Positions 1 to 8,822 of a stretch of DNA of 64,000 nucleotides are shown in pieces (the first letter of the stretch is position 1; every line of letters begins with the position of its first letter). The stretch covers positions 1 to 64,000 of the forward strand of contig DJWC01000017.1 of NCBI GenBank assembly GCA_002441445.1, in the 5' to 3' direction. A program made the translations under genes and the position numbers. This DNA comes from Pusillimonas sp. UBA6240. Its GTDB lineage: Bacteria > Pseudomonadota > Gammaproteobacteria > Burkholderiales > Burkholderiaceae_B. The notes under the pieces were generated by a model. The model had not been told where the DNA came from and did no database searches. It saw only the letters and a program-made list of their open reading frames with translations.

Positions 1-370
1 CGCTGATCTGCGGGTTGATGTTGACGCCGCCGAACATCACCATGGACCGCAGCGCGGTATGCCGGCCGTAGGTCCTGACGGATTCTTCCACCTGCGCGGT
101 CAACTCGCGGGTGGGGGTGAGGATCAGCACGCGCGGCTGGCCCGGCTTGCCTTTTTTGGGCGACAGCAACAGGCGATGCAATATGGGCAAGGTAAAACCG
201 GCGGTCTTGCCGGTTCCCGTCTGGGCCGCGGCCAGCAGGTCGCCGCCCTGGATCACTTGAGGGATGGCCTGGGCCTGAATGGGGGTGGGGTTTTCGTAGC
301 CGGTATCCGCGACAGCACGCAAAAGGGGCTCGGCCAACCCAAGGTCGGCAAACTTGATTTGATTATGCAA
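1..370 (-). CDS. rhlE: DEAD-box RNA helicase, RhlE type (5' part; gene runs off the left edge)
   Basis: ATP-dependent RNA helicase, N-terminal 123 codons only. Read from the minus strand it shows the Q motif (FADLGL...GYENPTPIQ), the Walker A motif AAQTGTGKT followed by AGFTLP, motif Ia PTRELTAQV and the start of motif Ib (GGV). This order is that of RhlE-type cold-inducible helicases. The start is a TTG at 368-370: an in-frame TAA lies three codons upstream, a GGAG precedes the TTG by six bases, and no in-frame ATG sits before the Q motif. A possible -10 (TACAAT, complement of 520-525) would leave a leader of about 150 bases. The family assignment is firm; the RhlE subfamily is inferred from the N-terminus only. 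Confidence 0.88.
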   Translation of the reverse strand, partial: MHNQIKFADLGLAEPLLRAVADTGYENPTPIQAQAIPQVIQGGDLLAAAQTGTGKTAGFTLPILHRLLLSPKKGKPGQPRVLILTPTRELTAQVEESVRTYGRHTALRSMVMFGGVNINPQIS

Positions 371-663
371 GAATTACTCCAGCGACAGCCTATCGCTCGA
401 GTCGAGAGATACCAATCTAGGCAGACGATAAAGGAAGTTGTTGGCAAATGGCCAGAATGAAGCAGGGCAAGAAGAGCTCTGCGAGAGCGTGTTGACTGGT
501 GCGACGCGCTAAGCTTTTTATTGTAGCCTAGATGGCCGCTTTAGGGAAGAATTGAATGCCATCGCCCCACGGCGGTGCACGGCTCGGGCGCGTCCTGGAA
601 GCGCGGCGGGCTATTGGCAAGAGCCAGGCAACCTGCTGTAATGCGTTTTCTTTTCCGAGGTTT

Positions 664-1281
664 ATGATGAAACGCTTGTTCTTGCTGCTTGTGCTTCCCT
701 GCCTGTCGCTGCTGCTAACCGGCTGCGGCTATAACGAAATCCAGCGCCTGGACGAACAGGTCAAGGCGGCATGGTCGCAAACCCTGAATCAATACGAACG
801 GCGCGCCGAACTGGTGCCCAAGCTGGTCAATTCGGTCAATGCCTATATGGTGAACGAGCGCGCCGTGCTGACGCAGGTTACCGAGGCGCGCGCCAAGGTG
901 GGCAGCATCCACATTACGGCCGACGACCTGGAAAACCCGGAACTGATGGCGCGCTTCGAGCAAGCCCAGAGCCAGCTGTCTTCCGCTTTGTCGCGCCTGC
1001 TGGCCGTGTCGGAAAATTACCCCCAGCTTAAGAGCGACGGCCTGTTCCGCGACCTGATGACGCAGCTCGAGGGCACGGAGAACCGCATTGCGACCGAAAG
1101 AGGGCGCTACGTCAAGGCGGTGCAGGAATACAACCTGTACATACGCCAGTTTCCCACGCTGATCACGGCCAAGATTTTCGGCTATCGAACGATGGAAAAT
1201 TACGGCGTCGGCAAGCAGGATGAGATCACGCGGGATCCTGAAGTCAAGTTCACCTTGCCCGCGGAACCGGCCAAACCTTGA
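664..1281 (+). CDS. LemA family lipoprotein
   Basis: Membrane-anchored LemA protein of unknown biochemical role, about 205 residues. The N-terminus is a lipoprotein signal peptide (MKRLFLLLVLPC... with lipobox LTGC), followed by the LemA core YNEIQRLDEQVKAAWSQ and ERRAELVPKLVNSV and a long helical region. An ATG at 664 and one at 667 both follow GAGG at 657-660; 667 has the better spacing, and longer upstream starts would bury the signal peptide. It is followed within 15 bases by two TPM-domain genes, the usual lemA-ygcG arrangement, so the three probably act together at the envelope. Confidence 0.9.
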   Translation: MMKRLFLLLVLPCLSLLLTGCGYNEIQRLDEQVKAAWSQTLNQYERRAELVPKLVNSVNAYMVNERAVLTQVTEARAKVGSIHITADDLENPELMARFEQAQSQLSSALSRLLAVSENYPQLKSDGLFRDLMTQLEGTENRIATERGRYVKAVQEYNLYIRQFPTLITAKIFGYRTMENYGVGKQDEITRDPEVKFTLPAEPAKP

Positions 1282-1295
1282 GGGCGGGCGGTTCG

Positions 1296-2336
1296 ATGAT
1301 GGCGCGTTTTCAGGATATCGCCAGGGCGGACTCTGGGCCATGGGCCGTGCCGGCGGCGCGGGCGGCGGCCGGCAGGCTACGGGCCTGGGTTGCGGCGTTG
1401 CTCGCGCTGGCAGCGCTGTGCCTGGCTTTGCCGGCGTTTGCAGCGGGGGCTGCCCCAGCATGGGCTGCCCCAGCGCGGGCTGCCTCGGCGCAGCCCGCCT
1501 CCGCTCAAAAGGCTTCCGTCGCGGTGCCGGCCATTACCGGCTGGGTGAACGATCGGGCCGCCGTGCTGGACTCGAACACCGTGTCGCACCTGAATGCGGA
1601 ACTGGCCGCGCTGGAAAAACGCAAGGGCGCGCAGGTGGCGGTGCTGATCGTGCGCACGACCGGTGAAGACACAATAGAAAGCTATGCCCGGCGCGTCTTC
1701 GATCAATGGCGCATCGGCCGGGCCAAGGTGGACGACGGCATTCTCTTCGTGGTCGCCGTCGACGACCGGCGCCTGCGCATCGAAGTCGGCTACGGCCTGG
1801 AAGGCGCGGTGCCGGATCTGCTGGCGGGGCGCATCATACGCGAGCAAGTCACGCCCCGGTTCAAGCAGGGCGACTACGCCGGCGGAATCACTGCCGGCGT
1901 GCAAAGCCTGATCGCGCTGGTCGATGGCGAAAGCCTGCCGCCTCCCGCCGCATCGGCGGCCGCCGAGGAAGAAGATTCGCCGCTCGTCATGCTGCTTCCC
2001 CTGGCCGTCATGTCCATGTTCATGCCCGCCGGCTTTGCCGCGCTGGCGGCCGGCATCTTCGTCGGGCTGATGTTCCAAAGCGTGCTGGCAGGAATTCTGG
2101 GTGGAATCGCGGCCCTGGTGCTGAGCGGCATCGGCCGCAAATTCGGCGCAGGCGGGCGCGGCAGCTCGGCGCGGGTGTCCCGCAGGGGCGGCGTGGTGGG
2201 CGGCCTGGGCGGCTTCGGAGGCGGTTTTGGCGGAGGCGGCGGTTTCGGGGGCGGCGGCTTTGGCGGAGGCTTCGGCGGCGGGGGCGGAGGAGGCGGCGGA
2301 GGCAGTGGCGGGGGCGGCGCTTCCGGTAGTTGGTAA
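1296..2336 (+). CDS. TPM-domain membrane protein, YgcG family
   Basis: Membrane protein with a periplasmic TPM (PF04536-like) domain. An N-terminal hydrophobic segment (about residues 25-50, Ala/Leu-rich) is followed by a low-complexity Ala-Pro-Ser stretch, then the TPM domain (GWVNDRAAVLDSNTVSHLN; KGAQVAVLIVRTTGEDTIESY; DDGILFVVAVDDRRLRIEVG). Two transmembrane segments follow (LPLAVMSMFMPAGFAALAAG and a second just after). The tail is an extreme glycine-phenylalanine run ending in Ser-Trp, typical of YgcG proteins. The ATG at 1296 is chosen; a TTG at 1278 overlapping the lemA stop is possible. Other members of the family are linked to stress or protein quality control, but the function here is unknown. 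Confidence 0.88.
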   Translation: MMARFQDIARADSGPWAVPAARAAAGRLRAWVAALLALAALCLALPAFAAGAAPAWAAPARAASAQPASAQKASVAVPAITGWVNDRAAVLDSNTVSHLNAELAALEKRKGAQVAVLIVRTTGEDTIESYARRVFDQWRIGRAKVDDGILFVVAVDDRRLRIEVGYGLEGAVPDLLAGRIIREQVTPRFKQGDYAGGITAGVQSLIALVDGESLPPPAASAAAEEEDSPLVMLLPLAVMSMFMPAGFAALAAGIFVGLMFQSVLAGILGGIAALVLSGIGRKFGAGGRGSSARVSRRGGVVGGLGGFGGGFGGGGGFGGGGFGGGFGGGGGGGGGGSGGGGASGSW

Positions 2337-2351
2337 GCACAAGGGGAAGCC

Positions 2352-2858
2352 ATGCAGGGTCGTCGCGGGAAATGGAAAGAATTGACGGGCTGGGCGGGCG
2401 TGGAAGGGCAGTGGCTGCGCCGCAAGCACTTCACGCCGGAATTCCTGGCGCATATCGCCGAACGCATCAAGCGCTGCGAGGCGGGCCATACGGGTGAACT
2501 GATGGTCGCGGTCGAGGCCGTGAGCCCCGCGCATGAACCCGATAGCCGCCTGCGGGCGCTGGAAGTGTTCGGCAAGCTGCGGGTGTGGGACACCCCGCTG
2601 AATACGGGCGTGCTGCTGTATTTGGCGCTGGATCGGCACAGCATACAGATTGTGGCGGATCGGGGCATCGCCGCCGATGACGAACTATGGCGGCAGGTGT
2701 GCGAGCGCCTGCAAAACCGCTTGCAGCGCAAGGAATATGCGGCCGGGCTGTTGGCCGCCGTGGAAGATATCGAGAATATTCTGGCGGGGCGCTGCCCACC
2801 CCCTGTACAGGGAGACGCGGCGCGCAATGACCTGCCGGACGAGCCGGTGCTGTTATGA
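2352..2858 (+). CDS. TPM-domain protein, cytoplasmic-type
   Basis: A second TPM-domain protein of 168 residues, without signal peptide or obvious membrane helix. The TPM core is visible as HIAERIKRCEAGHTGELMVAVEA, then WDTPLNTGVLLYLALDRHSIQIVADRGI and the closing helix YAAGLLAAVEDIENIL. It starts 15 bases after the YgcG-type gene with AGGGGAAG upstream of the ATG, so it is the third gene of a lemA-TPM-TPM operon. The exact function is unknown. It converges with the GTPase operon on the other strand, with only 11 bases between the stops. Confidence 0.85.
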   Translation: MQGRRGKWKELTGWAGVEGQWLRRKHFTPEFLAHIAERIKRCEAGHTGELMVAVEAVSPAHEPDSRLRALEVFGKLRVWDTPLNTGVLLYLALDRHSIQIVADRGIAADDELWRQVCERLQNRLQRKEYAAGLLAAVEDIENILAGRCPPPVQGDAARNDLPDEPVLL

Positions 2859-2869
2859 CTCGGCGCCGG

Positions 2870-4390
2870 TTATAAGGCGGGGCGCACCTCCGTGCCCGCG
2901 TCCATGGCGGCCAGCTTGTTTGCCAGCGAGCTGACCGCCTCTTTGCGCCGGGCGCTGTTTTCGTAATCATCGCTCAGTGTGGACCAGCGCGGCTGGCTGC
3001 GCGCCTCGGTCAGCTCGTCGGGCAGGCGCGCATCGCGCAAGGCGTCGGTGTTTTGCTTCAGGGCGGGGGGCTCCGCTAGTGGCGGTGTCTCGGCGACCAA
3101 TGGGGCCGCGGCGGCGGGGCGGCCCTTCTGCACAAACTCTCCCGGCAGTTCTATGGGGGCCTGCGCGGCATGGCCCCGGTGCTCCAAAGCTTGCACCAGC
3201 GCAAGCTGGCGCAAGGCCAGCAGCCGCAGCACCTGGTCGTCCACGCTGATTTCCTGATAGCCCTTCAGACGGCCCAGCATGCGCTTGCCGAACTTGTCGG
3301 CGCCTTGCCACAAGCCGCCGGCCGCCGCGCCCAGCATAGTGGCGGCGCCCAGGCTCAGGCCCGCCATGAAGACATCCAGCGTGGCGCCGGCCATTGCGCC
3401 CGCTGCCATGCCCTTGCCGACATGGATGCCCATGTCCTTGAGCGCCTGGGGATGAAACAAGTCCATGCCCCAGCGTTCTCCCTCCAAAGGCAGACCATGG
3501 GAGGGGAAATCCTGGCGGCGGAAGTTGTAGCGTTTCAGCAGAGCCTGCACGCAGGCGTTTTCACGCGCACGCGCTTTTTCGCGCAGCGTCTGCGTCGCGA
3601 TGCGCAGAGCCTCCTGGCTGGGTTCGCTGGACAGGCGCCAGGCGGCGATATCTATCAGCAGTTCGGCGACCAGGCGCAGCGCGTCGGCGCGGCGCAGCGC
3701 GCGCTGCCGGCCGACGTCTTCTTTCAGGGCCCGCAGCAGCGCCGCATGCCTGTCCATCAGCAAGGCCAGCTTATCGTAGAGCTGGGCCTCGCCATCCAGG
3801 GCGGGGGCGATGGTGTCGAATTCGACCATGGCGTGCAGCCCCAGCCGCGCCAGGGCGTCGCGCCATGCGGACAGGCGTTTTTCCGGACTGCGCGTGAAGT
3901 TCAGCACAGGCAGCAGCGGGTGGCCGCAACTGGCGAGGATGGCGAGTTCGTCCTTGTGTTTGCCCAGTACGGGATCGCGCCCATCCACGACATACAGCCC
4001 CGCGTCGCATTCCAGCAGCTTGCGCAACACGCGCGCTTCCTGCTCGAAGCGGCGCTTGCTTTCAGGGCTTTGCAGGAATCGGCGTATGCGTTCCGGCCCG
4101 TCGATACGTTCGCCGGCGGGCGCCAGCTGGTCCAGATAGTCCAGCAGCGCGATGCCATCTTCCATGCCGGGTGTGTCGTAGAGCTCGACGGCCACGGCGC
4201 CGTCAACCAGCAGGTGGGCGCCTTCGACATGGCGGGTCGTGCCGGGCCTGTCCTCGATATGGCCGAACGAGGGGTCGCGGGTCAGGGTGCGCAGCAAAGA
4301 AGTCTTGCCGGTATTGGTGTGGCCGACCACCGCCAGCCGCAGCGGCCTGCCGCCATGATCGGACTGCGGCCTGGCTTCAAGGCTCGACAT
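2870..4390 (-). CDS. DUF3482 GTPase (Era/EngA-like G domain)
   Basis: About 506 residues. The N-terminal P-loop GTPase domain shows G1 GHTNTGKTSLL, a G2-like PGTTRH, G3 DTPGMED and an NFTRSPEK segment at the G4 position. The C-terminal DUF3482 region carries a Gly/Ala-rich hydrophobic stretch (GKGMAAGAMAGATLDVFMAG...GAAAGGLWQG) that may insert in membranes. The start at 4390 (MSSLEARP) overlaps the end of the DUF2868 gene by 14 bases and has GGGAG upstream. Longer in-frame starts would run deep into that gene. DUF2868 and DUF3482 genes are commonly paired, which suggests a membrane protein and its cognate GTPase. The physiological role is unknown. Confidence 0.9.
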   Translation of the reverse strand: MSSLEARPQSDHGGRPLRLAVVGHTNTGKTSLLRTLTRDPSFGHIEDRPGTTRHVEGAHLLVDGAVAVELYDTPGMEDGIALLDYLDQLAPAGERIDGPERIRRFLQSPESKRRFEQEARVLRKLLECDAGLYVVDGRDPVLGKHKDELAILASCGHPLLPVLNFTRSPEKRLSAWRDALARLGLHAMVEFDTIAPALDGEAQLYDKLALLMDRHAALLRALKEDVGRQRALRRADALRLVAELLIDIAAWRLSSEPSQEALRIATQTLREKARARENACVQALLKRYNFRRQDFPSHGLPLEGERWGMDLFHPQALKDMGIHVGKGMAAGAMAGATLDVFMAGLSLGAATMLGAAAGGLWQGADKFGKRMLGRLKGYQEISVDDQVLRLLALRQLALVQALEHRGHAAQAPIELPGEFVQKGRPAAAAPLVAETPPLAEPPALKQNTDALRDARLPDELTEARSQPRWSTLSDDYENSARRKEAVSSLANKLAAMDAGTEVRPAL

Positions 4391-5831
4391 GCTGGTCTCC
4401 CGCAAGCTCGTTCGCCCGGGGCTCGCCCGCCAGCCAGGCCAGCGCGGCAGCGGCTTCGCCATGAAGGGCTTGCGGCTGGAAACCGGCGGCCTGCAGCTGC
4501 TCCAGCCAGGCGGCGCCGCGCCCTTCCCGGCCCTGATAAAGGCCGAGCAGGGCGACATGCGCCTGGCCGGCGAAGCCCGCGAGTTCCGCCAGTATGGCGG
4601 TGGTGCCGCGGTCCGGCGTCTGTTGAGCGTCGCACACCATCAGCAGCCGCTCCGGCGCATGCTGTTGCAGCCGGTCGAGCAGGGCATTGCGCTGCGTCCG
4701 GCCGTCGATGACGCCCAGGTCGGCCACGCCAGGCGCCAGCGGGCCTGGAGGCCAGGCGAGATCCGGCGGCAGCTCTATGCCTACGAGTATGGGCTGGTCC
4801 AGCGGCTGATCCGGGGGTGCATGGATGGCCTTGCGGGCGGGCTGGTCCGCGGGAGCGGGCGCATCGATGCCGGCGTGTTCGCTGGCGGGCGCCAGGCGAT
4901 CGCGCAACTCGGCATAGCCGGGCAAGCTGGTGTCCAGCCGCAAGCCGGCGAGCCGGCGCCGCGTCATCGCCAGACAGAGGAACAGCGCCAGGACCCGCGG
5001 CAGCAGGCCGTAAACCACGATGCAGCCGAGCAGCCACCCCGACCACAGGGCTTGCGCCGGCTCGGGCAAAGCCTGCAAGCTCCCGCTGGCGCGCACGATG
5101 GCTTCCGTAGGCATGGAAAAACCCAGTTGCGCCGGCAGCCAGCCCAATATCCGGGTGAGCGAGACGAATACGTCGGGGGAAAGCAGCGTGGTCTCCCAGT
5201 TGAAGCTATAGCGGCGCGCGGACAAAAGAGCCAGCATGGCCAGCAGCATCGCGCTCAGGGCGATGGCCCACAAGGCATGGCTGACGCCGCCCAGCAACCA
5301 GCGCAGGGCATGGGCGCGGCCCAGGATTTCGGCCAGGGCGCGCGGCACCAGGGCGGCGTTGGGCCCGCGCGCCAGCTTGCGGGTCAGCCATAGCCAGGAT
5401 TCGCCCAGCCAGGCGCCGCCGGCGCCTTGGACCAGGAAGCTCATCAGCCAGAAGGCCAGGGTCAGGGTATTCAGGCCCAGCAGGGCGGCAAGCGCCAGCA
5501 GGATGTTGACTTGCCGGCTGCCGTCGCCCAGCGCCCCCACGGCCGCGCCGGCGCCGGCCAGCAAGGCGGCGCCGCACAGGACGACCAGTATCAGGCGGGC
5601 CGCGGCGGACCAGTTGCGTATCGAGGCATCCAGCCCTTCCCGTTTGCCGAGATGGCGGCCGCGCAGCAATATTTTCTGCTCGAAGCTCAATGGCTCGGAG
5701 CGGACGCGGCGCACTTCCCGGGCGTCTTCCAGGGGCCCCCACAGGCTTTCGCGCAGGCGCAGCGTTTCAGCCAGCCAGAAGGCGGCGAAGGAAGGGGGCT
5801 GCGCTATGGCGGACCGGGATGCCTCAGGCAT
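4377..5831 (-). CDS. DUF2868 domain membrane protein
   Basis: About 484 residues. After a polar N-terminus there are at least four membrane segments: ARLILVVLCGAALLAGAGAA, ILLALAALLGLNTLTLAFWLMSFL, HALWAIALSAMLLAMLALL and WLLGCIVVYGLLPRVLALFLCLA. A soluble C-terminal region (MVCDAQQTPDRGTTAILAEL) follows. This architecture matches DUF2868 proteins, which have no assigned biochemical role. Its ATG overlaps the stop of the YkvA gene by 8 bases, and its own stop overlaps the GTPase start by 14 bases, so the three genes are translationally coupled. Confidence 0.87.
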   Translation of the reverse strand: MPEASRSAIAQPPSFAAFWLAETLRLRESLWGPLEDAREVRRVRSEPLSFEQKILLRGRHLGKREGLDASIRNWSAAARLILVVLCGAALLAGAGAAVGALGDGSRQVNILLALAALLGLNTLTLAFWLMSFLVQGAGGAWLGESWLWLTRKLARGPNAALVPRALAEILGRAHALRWLLGGVSHALWAIALSAMLLAMLALLSARRYSFNWETTLLSPDVFVSLTRILGWLPAQLGFSMPTEAIVRASGSLQALPEPAQALWSGWLLGCIVVYGLLPRVLALFLCLAMTRRRLAGLRLDTSLPGYAELRDRLAPASEHAGIDAPAPADQPARKAIHAPPDQPLDQPILVGIELPPDLAWPPGPLAPGVADLGVIDGRTQRNALLDRLQQHAPERLLMVCDAQQTPDRGTTAILAELAGFAGQAHVALLGLYQGREGRGAAWLEQLQAAGFQPQALHGEAAAALAWLAGEPRANELAGDQHVEP

Positions 5832-6195
5832 CCGTATAGGCGTTGGCCGCGGGTTTGCTGAACCAGGATGCCAGCTTTTCCCGTGCCTGGGCTTTCACTT
5901 CGGGCGTGATGTACAGGGTGACGGTAGTCAGGGCGGCGGCCATGACGCTCAGGTCGTCGGTATAGCCGACCAGCGGGGCCAGATCGGGAATGGCGTCCAG
6001 AGGAAAAATGAAATAGCCCAATGCGCCGTAAATGACGCGCTTGGCCCATTTCGGCGTGGCCGGGCTTTGCACCGCATAGTACAGATACAACGCCTTTTCC
6101 AGGGTTGCATAGCCTATGGATTGGGCCTGCGGCCCAAGCTTGCGCCAAAAGCCGTTCTGGCTGTAGAAGTTTCGGAATCGGGAAGTCTGCATCAT
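5824..6195 (-). CDS. YkvA family protein (DUF1232)
   Basis: Small membrane-associated protein of about 123 residues. The DUF1232 core is visible as WAKRVIYGALGYFIFPLDAIPD followed by LVGYTDDLSV, with one or two hydrophobic segments. Two adjacent ATGs (6195 and 6192) follow GGAGG; the second has more normal spacing. It is the first gene of the operon YkvA-DUF2868-DUF3482. The function of the family is unknown. Confidence 0.85.
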   Translation of the reverse strand: MMQTSRFRNFYSQNGFWRKLGPQAQSIGYATLEKALYLYYAVQSPATPKWAKRVIYGALGYFIFPLDAIPDLAPLVGYTDDLSVMAAALTTVTLYITPEVKAQAREKLASWFSKPAANAYTDA

Positions 6196-6329
6196 GCCTC
6201 CGGCCGGAGTAACCGTAAAGTCTATTGTATCGGCACGCGCGCGGCTTGATAAGGAGGCGGCCATTCCCGCGCCGCGCCGGCCCCGGGGGCGCGGCGCCGC
6301 TGCGGGATGGCCATGGCGGGGGTTGATGC

Positions 6330-6578
6330 TCAGCGTTTCTTGGTGACCATGCCGTATATGAAAAGGACAATGATGGCGCCGACGATGGAGCCTATCCAGC
6401 CCGCGCCTTCGCCGGGCTGGTAGAAGCCCAGCGCAGCGCCAAGGTAGCCTGCCACGATGGACCCGACTATACCCAGGATGATGGTCATGATGATGCCAAA
6501 TTTCTGGTCGCCCGGCATAAGCGCGCGCGCAATCAGGCCCACGATGAAACCGACGACGATCATGCTGATGATGCCCAT
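6330..6578 (-). CDS. GlsB/YeaQ/YmgE family stress-response membrane protein
   Basis: An 82-residue integral membrane protein with three hydrophobic segments (ISMIVVGFIVGLIARALMPG, IIMTIILGIVGSIVAGYLGAALG and WIGSIVGAIIVLFIYGMV) and the family signature of small residues around GLIARALMPG. Such transglycosylase-associated-type proteins are often induced by envelope, osmotic or acid stress. No enzymatic activity is established. It stands alone, with 134 bases to the YkvA gene and 159 bases to the next gene end. Confidence 0.9.
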   Translation of the reverse strand: MGIISMIVVGFIVGLIARALMPGDQKFGIIMTIILGIVGSIVAGYLGAALGFYQPGEGAGWIGSIVGAIIVLFIYGMVTKKR

Positions 6579-6737
6579 GTATAGTCCTTATGAAGTGAAA
6601 AAGCTTGCGGTTTGTTGCTTGTTGATTCTGCTGCCTGTTTATCATAGGGACGGCTCTGATTCGCGTCCAGTTCGCCGCGCCGATTTTGGTATCAAAACGT
6701 TAAGTTCGTTATTGGGGGCGCGGCCGCCGCCGCATGC

Positions 6738-8438
6738 TCATGGCATGACGGCGCCGCGGATATCGAGCACCCCGTCGGCCCGCTGCTCCAGCCTGACGCC
6801 TCTGCGCACGCCCCACGACATGGGCGGCTGATGCAGCGGCAGGTAGGCGTAGTCATTGCGCAGTATGCCGTAGGCCTCTTTGATCATGGCGTTGCGCTTG
6901 ATGTGGTCGGTCTCGACACTGATCTTGGCCGCCAATGCATCGATCTCCCGATTGCAATAGCCTCCCAGGTTGTACTGCCCGCCCGGCCCGCCCGATGCAT
7001 GGCCGTCGCGGCATGACGCCAGGCTGTCGAGCGCGCCGGCCGCATCCATGGAGCGGGGCGTCCAGCCCATCAGATACATGCTGCTGTGATTTCCCGCGGG
7101 CAGCGGCGCGGCCCCGCCCGATGCGCCTGGCGCCGCCAGCCGGACCTCGACGCCCACGTCCGCGAGCATGCGGGCTATCGCGGCGCAGATCTCCTCATCC
7201 CGCGGGTAGCGCCCTCGCGGGCAATCCAGATTGACGCTGAAGCCGCCGGCATAGCCCGCATCGGCCAGCAGCTTTCTTGCCTTGTCCGGGTTGCTGGGAT
7301 AGGGGGCGCCGAAGGAGGGGTCGTAGCCGTTGACCTTGTCGAAGATCAGCGTGCCTGCGGGCCGGCCGGCGCCGCGCATGATGTCCTGGTTGATGGCCTC
7401 GGTGTCGATGGCCAACGACAGGGCCTGGCGCACGCGTTTGTCCTTGAATGGGTTTTTACCTTTTACGCTGGAGTCCGGCAATTCGTCGCGATGCTGGTCC
7501 ATGCCGATGAAGACGACCTGCGCCGCGGGGATTGCCAGCAATTGGGCATCGGGATCTTCCTGCAGCGCCCGCCAGTCTTCCATGGGCACGGGCGCCGACA
7601 CGTCCGCCTCCGCGGCAAGCAGCGCCGCCAAGCGGGAGGGCGCCTGCGGCATGGTCTGAAAAACGATGTCCGTGACATTGGTCGGCATGTGTTCGTCCCA
7701 GTAGCGCTCGAAGCGCTCGAACCGGGTCTGGATGCCGGGCCGGCGGTCCGTTGCCATGAAAGGCCCGGTGCCGCTGCCATGCTCGTTCGTGATGTGCAGC
7801 AGCGCCCACTCGCGAGGCAGTATCGGGTCGGCCGCGGGCGTGGTCACTTCTATGGCGTAATCGTCCAGCTTTGCGATATCGGCGGCCTTCAAGCCGCGGC
7901 CCGCGCTGGGTTTTTCGCCCAGGCTGCGCCGCCAGGAAAAGATCACATCGTCGGCGGTGAACGGGCTGCCGTCATGGAACAGCACCCCTTTGCGCAAATG
8001 GAATATCCACTTGGTGGGCTCGGGGTTTTCCCAGGACTGCGCCAGCATGGGCGTCAGCTTCAAGTCCTTGTCATAGGCCGCCAGGGTTTCATAGACCCAT
8101 CCGTACGCGCCCAGCGCAAAGGCTTCATTCTCCGGCATGGAATTCAGCGACGCCGGGTCGTCCTGGTGGACGATGCGCAATGTCTTGGCTTGAACGGCGC
8201 AAGCCAGGCCCGCACAAAGTGCGAAAACGGCTGCTGCCAGGGCGGCTCTCGTCAGGATGTCTCCGGTAAGGGCGGCACCAGGTCGGACTGCCCTCGCAAA
8301 GGCCGCGCCCGCAGGGCCTCTCGCGGAAGCCGCTTTTAATGCGGCCGCCCGTGCGGAGCCAGCCCAGGCTGGGGCCATCCAAACGAGGGCCGCCCGTGCC
8401 AGGGCCGTCGCGTACTGCATGAGCTTGGCTGGTGTCAT
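6738..8438 (-). CDS. Family 5 (peptide/nickel/heme type) ABC substrate-binding protein, orphan
   Basis: About 566 residues. The SBP_bac_5 fold is clear: KTLRIVHQDDPASLNSM, YGWVYETLAAYD, SWENPEPTKWIFHLRKGVLFHDGSPFTADDV in successive segments, RVRQALSLAIDTEAI and the C-terminal NAMIKEAYGILRNDYAYLPLHQ. A good signal peptide core (ILTRAALAAAVFALCAGLACAVQA) sits about 60 residues inside the frame, behind an Ala/Arg-rich extension. Either translation begins further in at a non-ATG codon or the extension is real. No permease or ATPase gene is adjacent. It diverges from the CobN/HmuS-like operon. Family members bind peptides, and E. coli DppA also binds heme, so a link to heme is conceivable but unproven. 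Confidence 0.85.
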   Translation of the reverse strand: MTPAKLMQYATALARAALVWMAPAWAGSARAAALKAASARGPAGAAFARAVRPGAALTGDILTRAALAAAVFALCAGLACAVQAKTLRIVHQDDPASLNSMPENEAFALGAYGWVYETLAAYDKDLKLTPMLAQSWENPEPTKWIFHLRKGVLFHDGSPFTADDVIFSWRRSLGEKPSAGRGLKAADIAKLDDYAIEVTTPAADPILPREWALLHITNEHGSGTGPFMATDRRPGIQTRFERFERYWDEHMPTNVTDIVFQTMPQAPSRLAALLAAEADVSAPVPMEDWRALQEDPDAQLLAIPAAQVVFIGMDQHRDELPDSSVKGKNPFKDKRVRQALSLAIDTEAINQDIMRGAGRPAGTLIFDKVNGYDPSFGAPYPSNPDKARKLLADAGYAGGFSVNLDCPRGRYPRDEEICAAIARMLADVGVEVRLAAPGASGGAAPLPAGNHSSMYLMGWTPRSMDAAGALDSLASCRDGHASGGPGGQYNLGGYCNREIDALAAKISVETDHIKRNAMIKEAYGILRNDYAYLPLHQPPMSWGVRRGVRLEQRADGVLDIRGAVMP

Positions 8439-8679
8439 GGTATGCCTGCTATTTTTTTACGGATAGTTCTTGCGCCGGCCTGGTTGCCCACGATCTTAGC
8501 CAAGCCGGGCTCTGGACGTCAATCATGCCCGTCCGGACATGTTTGGCACGGCGGGCGGGGGCTGCGGCGACGCCTGCACGGCACCAGAAGCGCAGGCGAA
8601 GAGCGCAAGCTGCGGCCGGCGCGCGTCGCGCTTGGCTCCATAGGCATTTTCCGTCTTGAAAGTGGTTTTAAAAGCAAAC

Positions 8680-8698
8680 AGTTTTAATAATCATTCGC
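8680..8698 (+). promoter_or_regulatory. Possible Fur box over the promoter of the CobN/HmuS-like operon
   Basis: The sequence AGTTTTAATAATCATTCGC contains the uninterrupted core ATAATCATT of the 19-bp Fur consensus and matches 12 of 19 positions. It overlaps a possible -35 (TTTAAT, 8683-8688) placed 17 bases before TAGAAT (8706-8711). The segment is AT-rich within a G+C-rich 384-base divergent intergenic region (8439-8822), which otherwise shows no gene. Iron control is inferred. Confidence 0.5.
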
Positions 8699-8822
8699 AT
8701 TGTTATAGAATAATTGGCTTATCCCGCGCCGCTCGGGCTTTCCGCCCGGAAGGCTTTCGGCCCGGCTTCCCGCCCGTGGCTTTCTGCCCGGACACCGATA
8801 ACAACAATGGGGTCTACTAACA

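Noticed and set aside
3170..4711. Long plus-strand open frame (513 codons) opposite the DUF3482 GTPase gene
   Set aside because: It is antisense to a well-supported GTPase, has Gln/His/Arg-rich composition without family motifs, and is a typical shadow frame of G+C-rich coding DNA.
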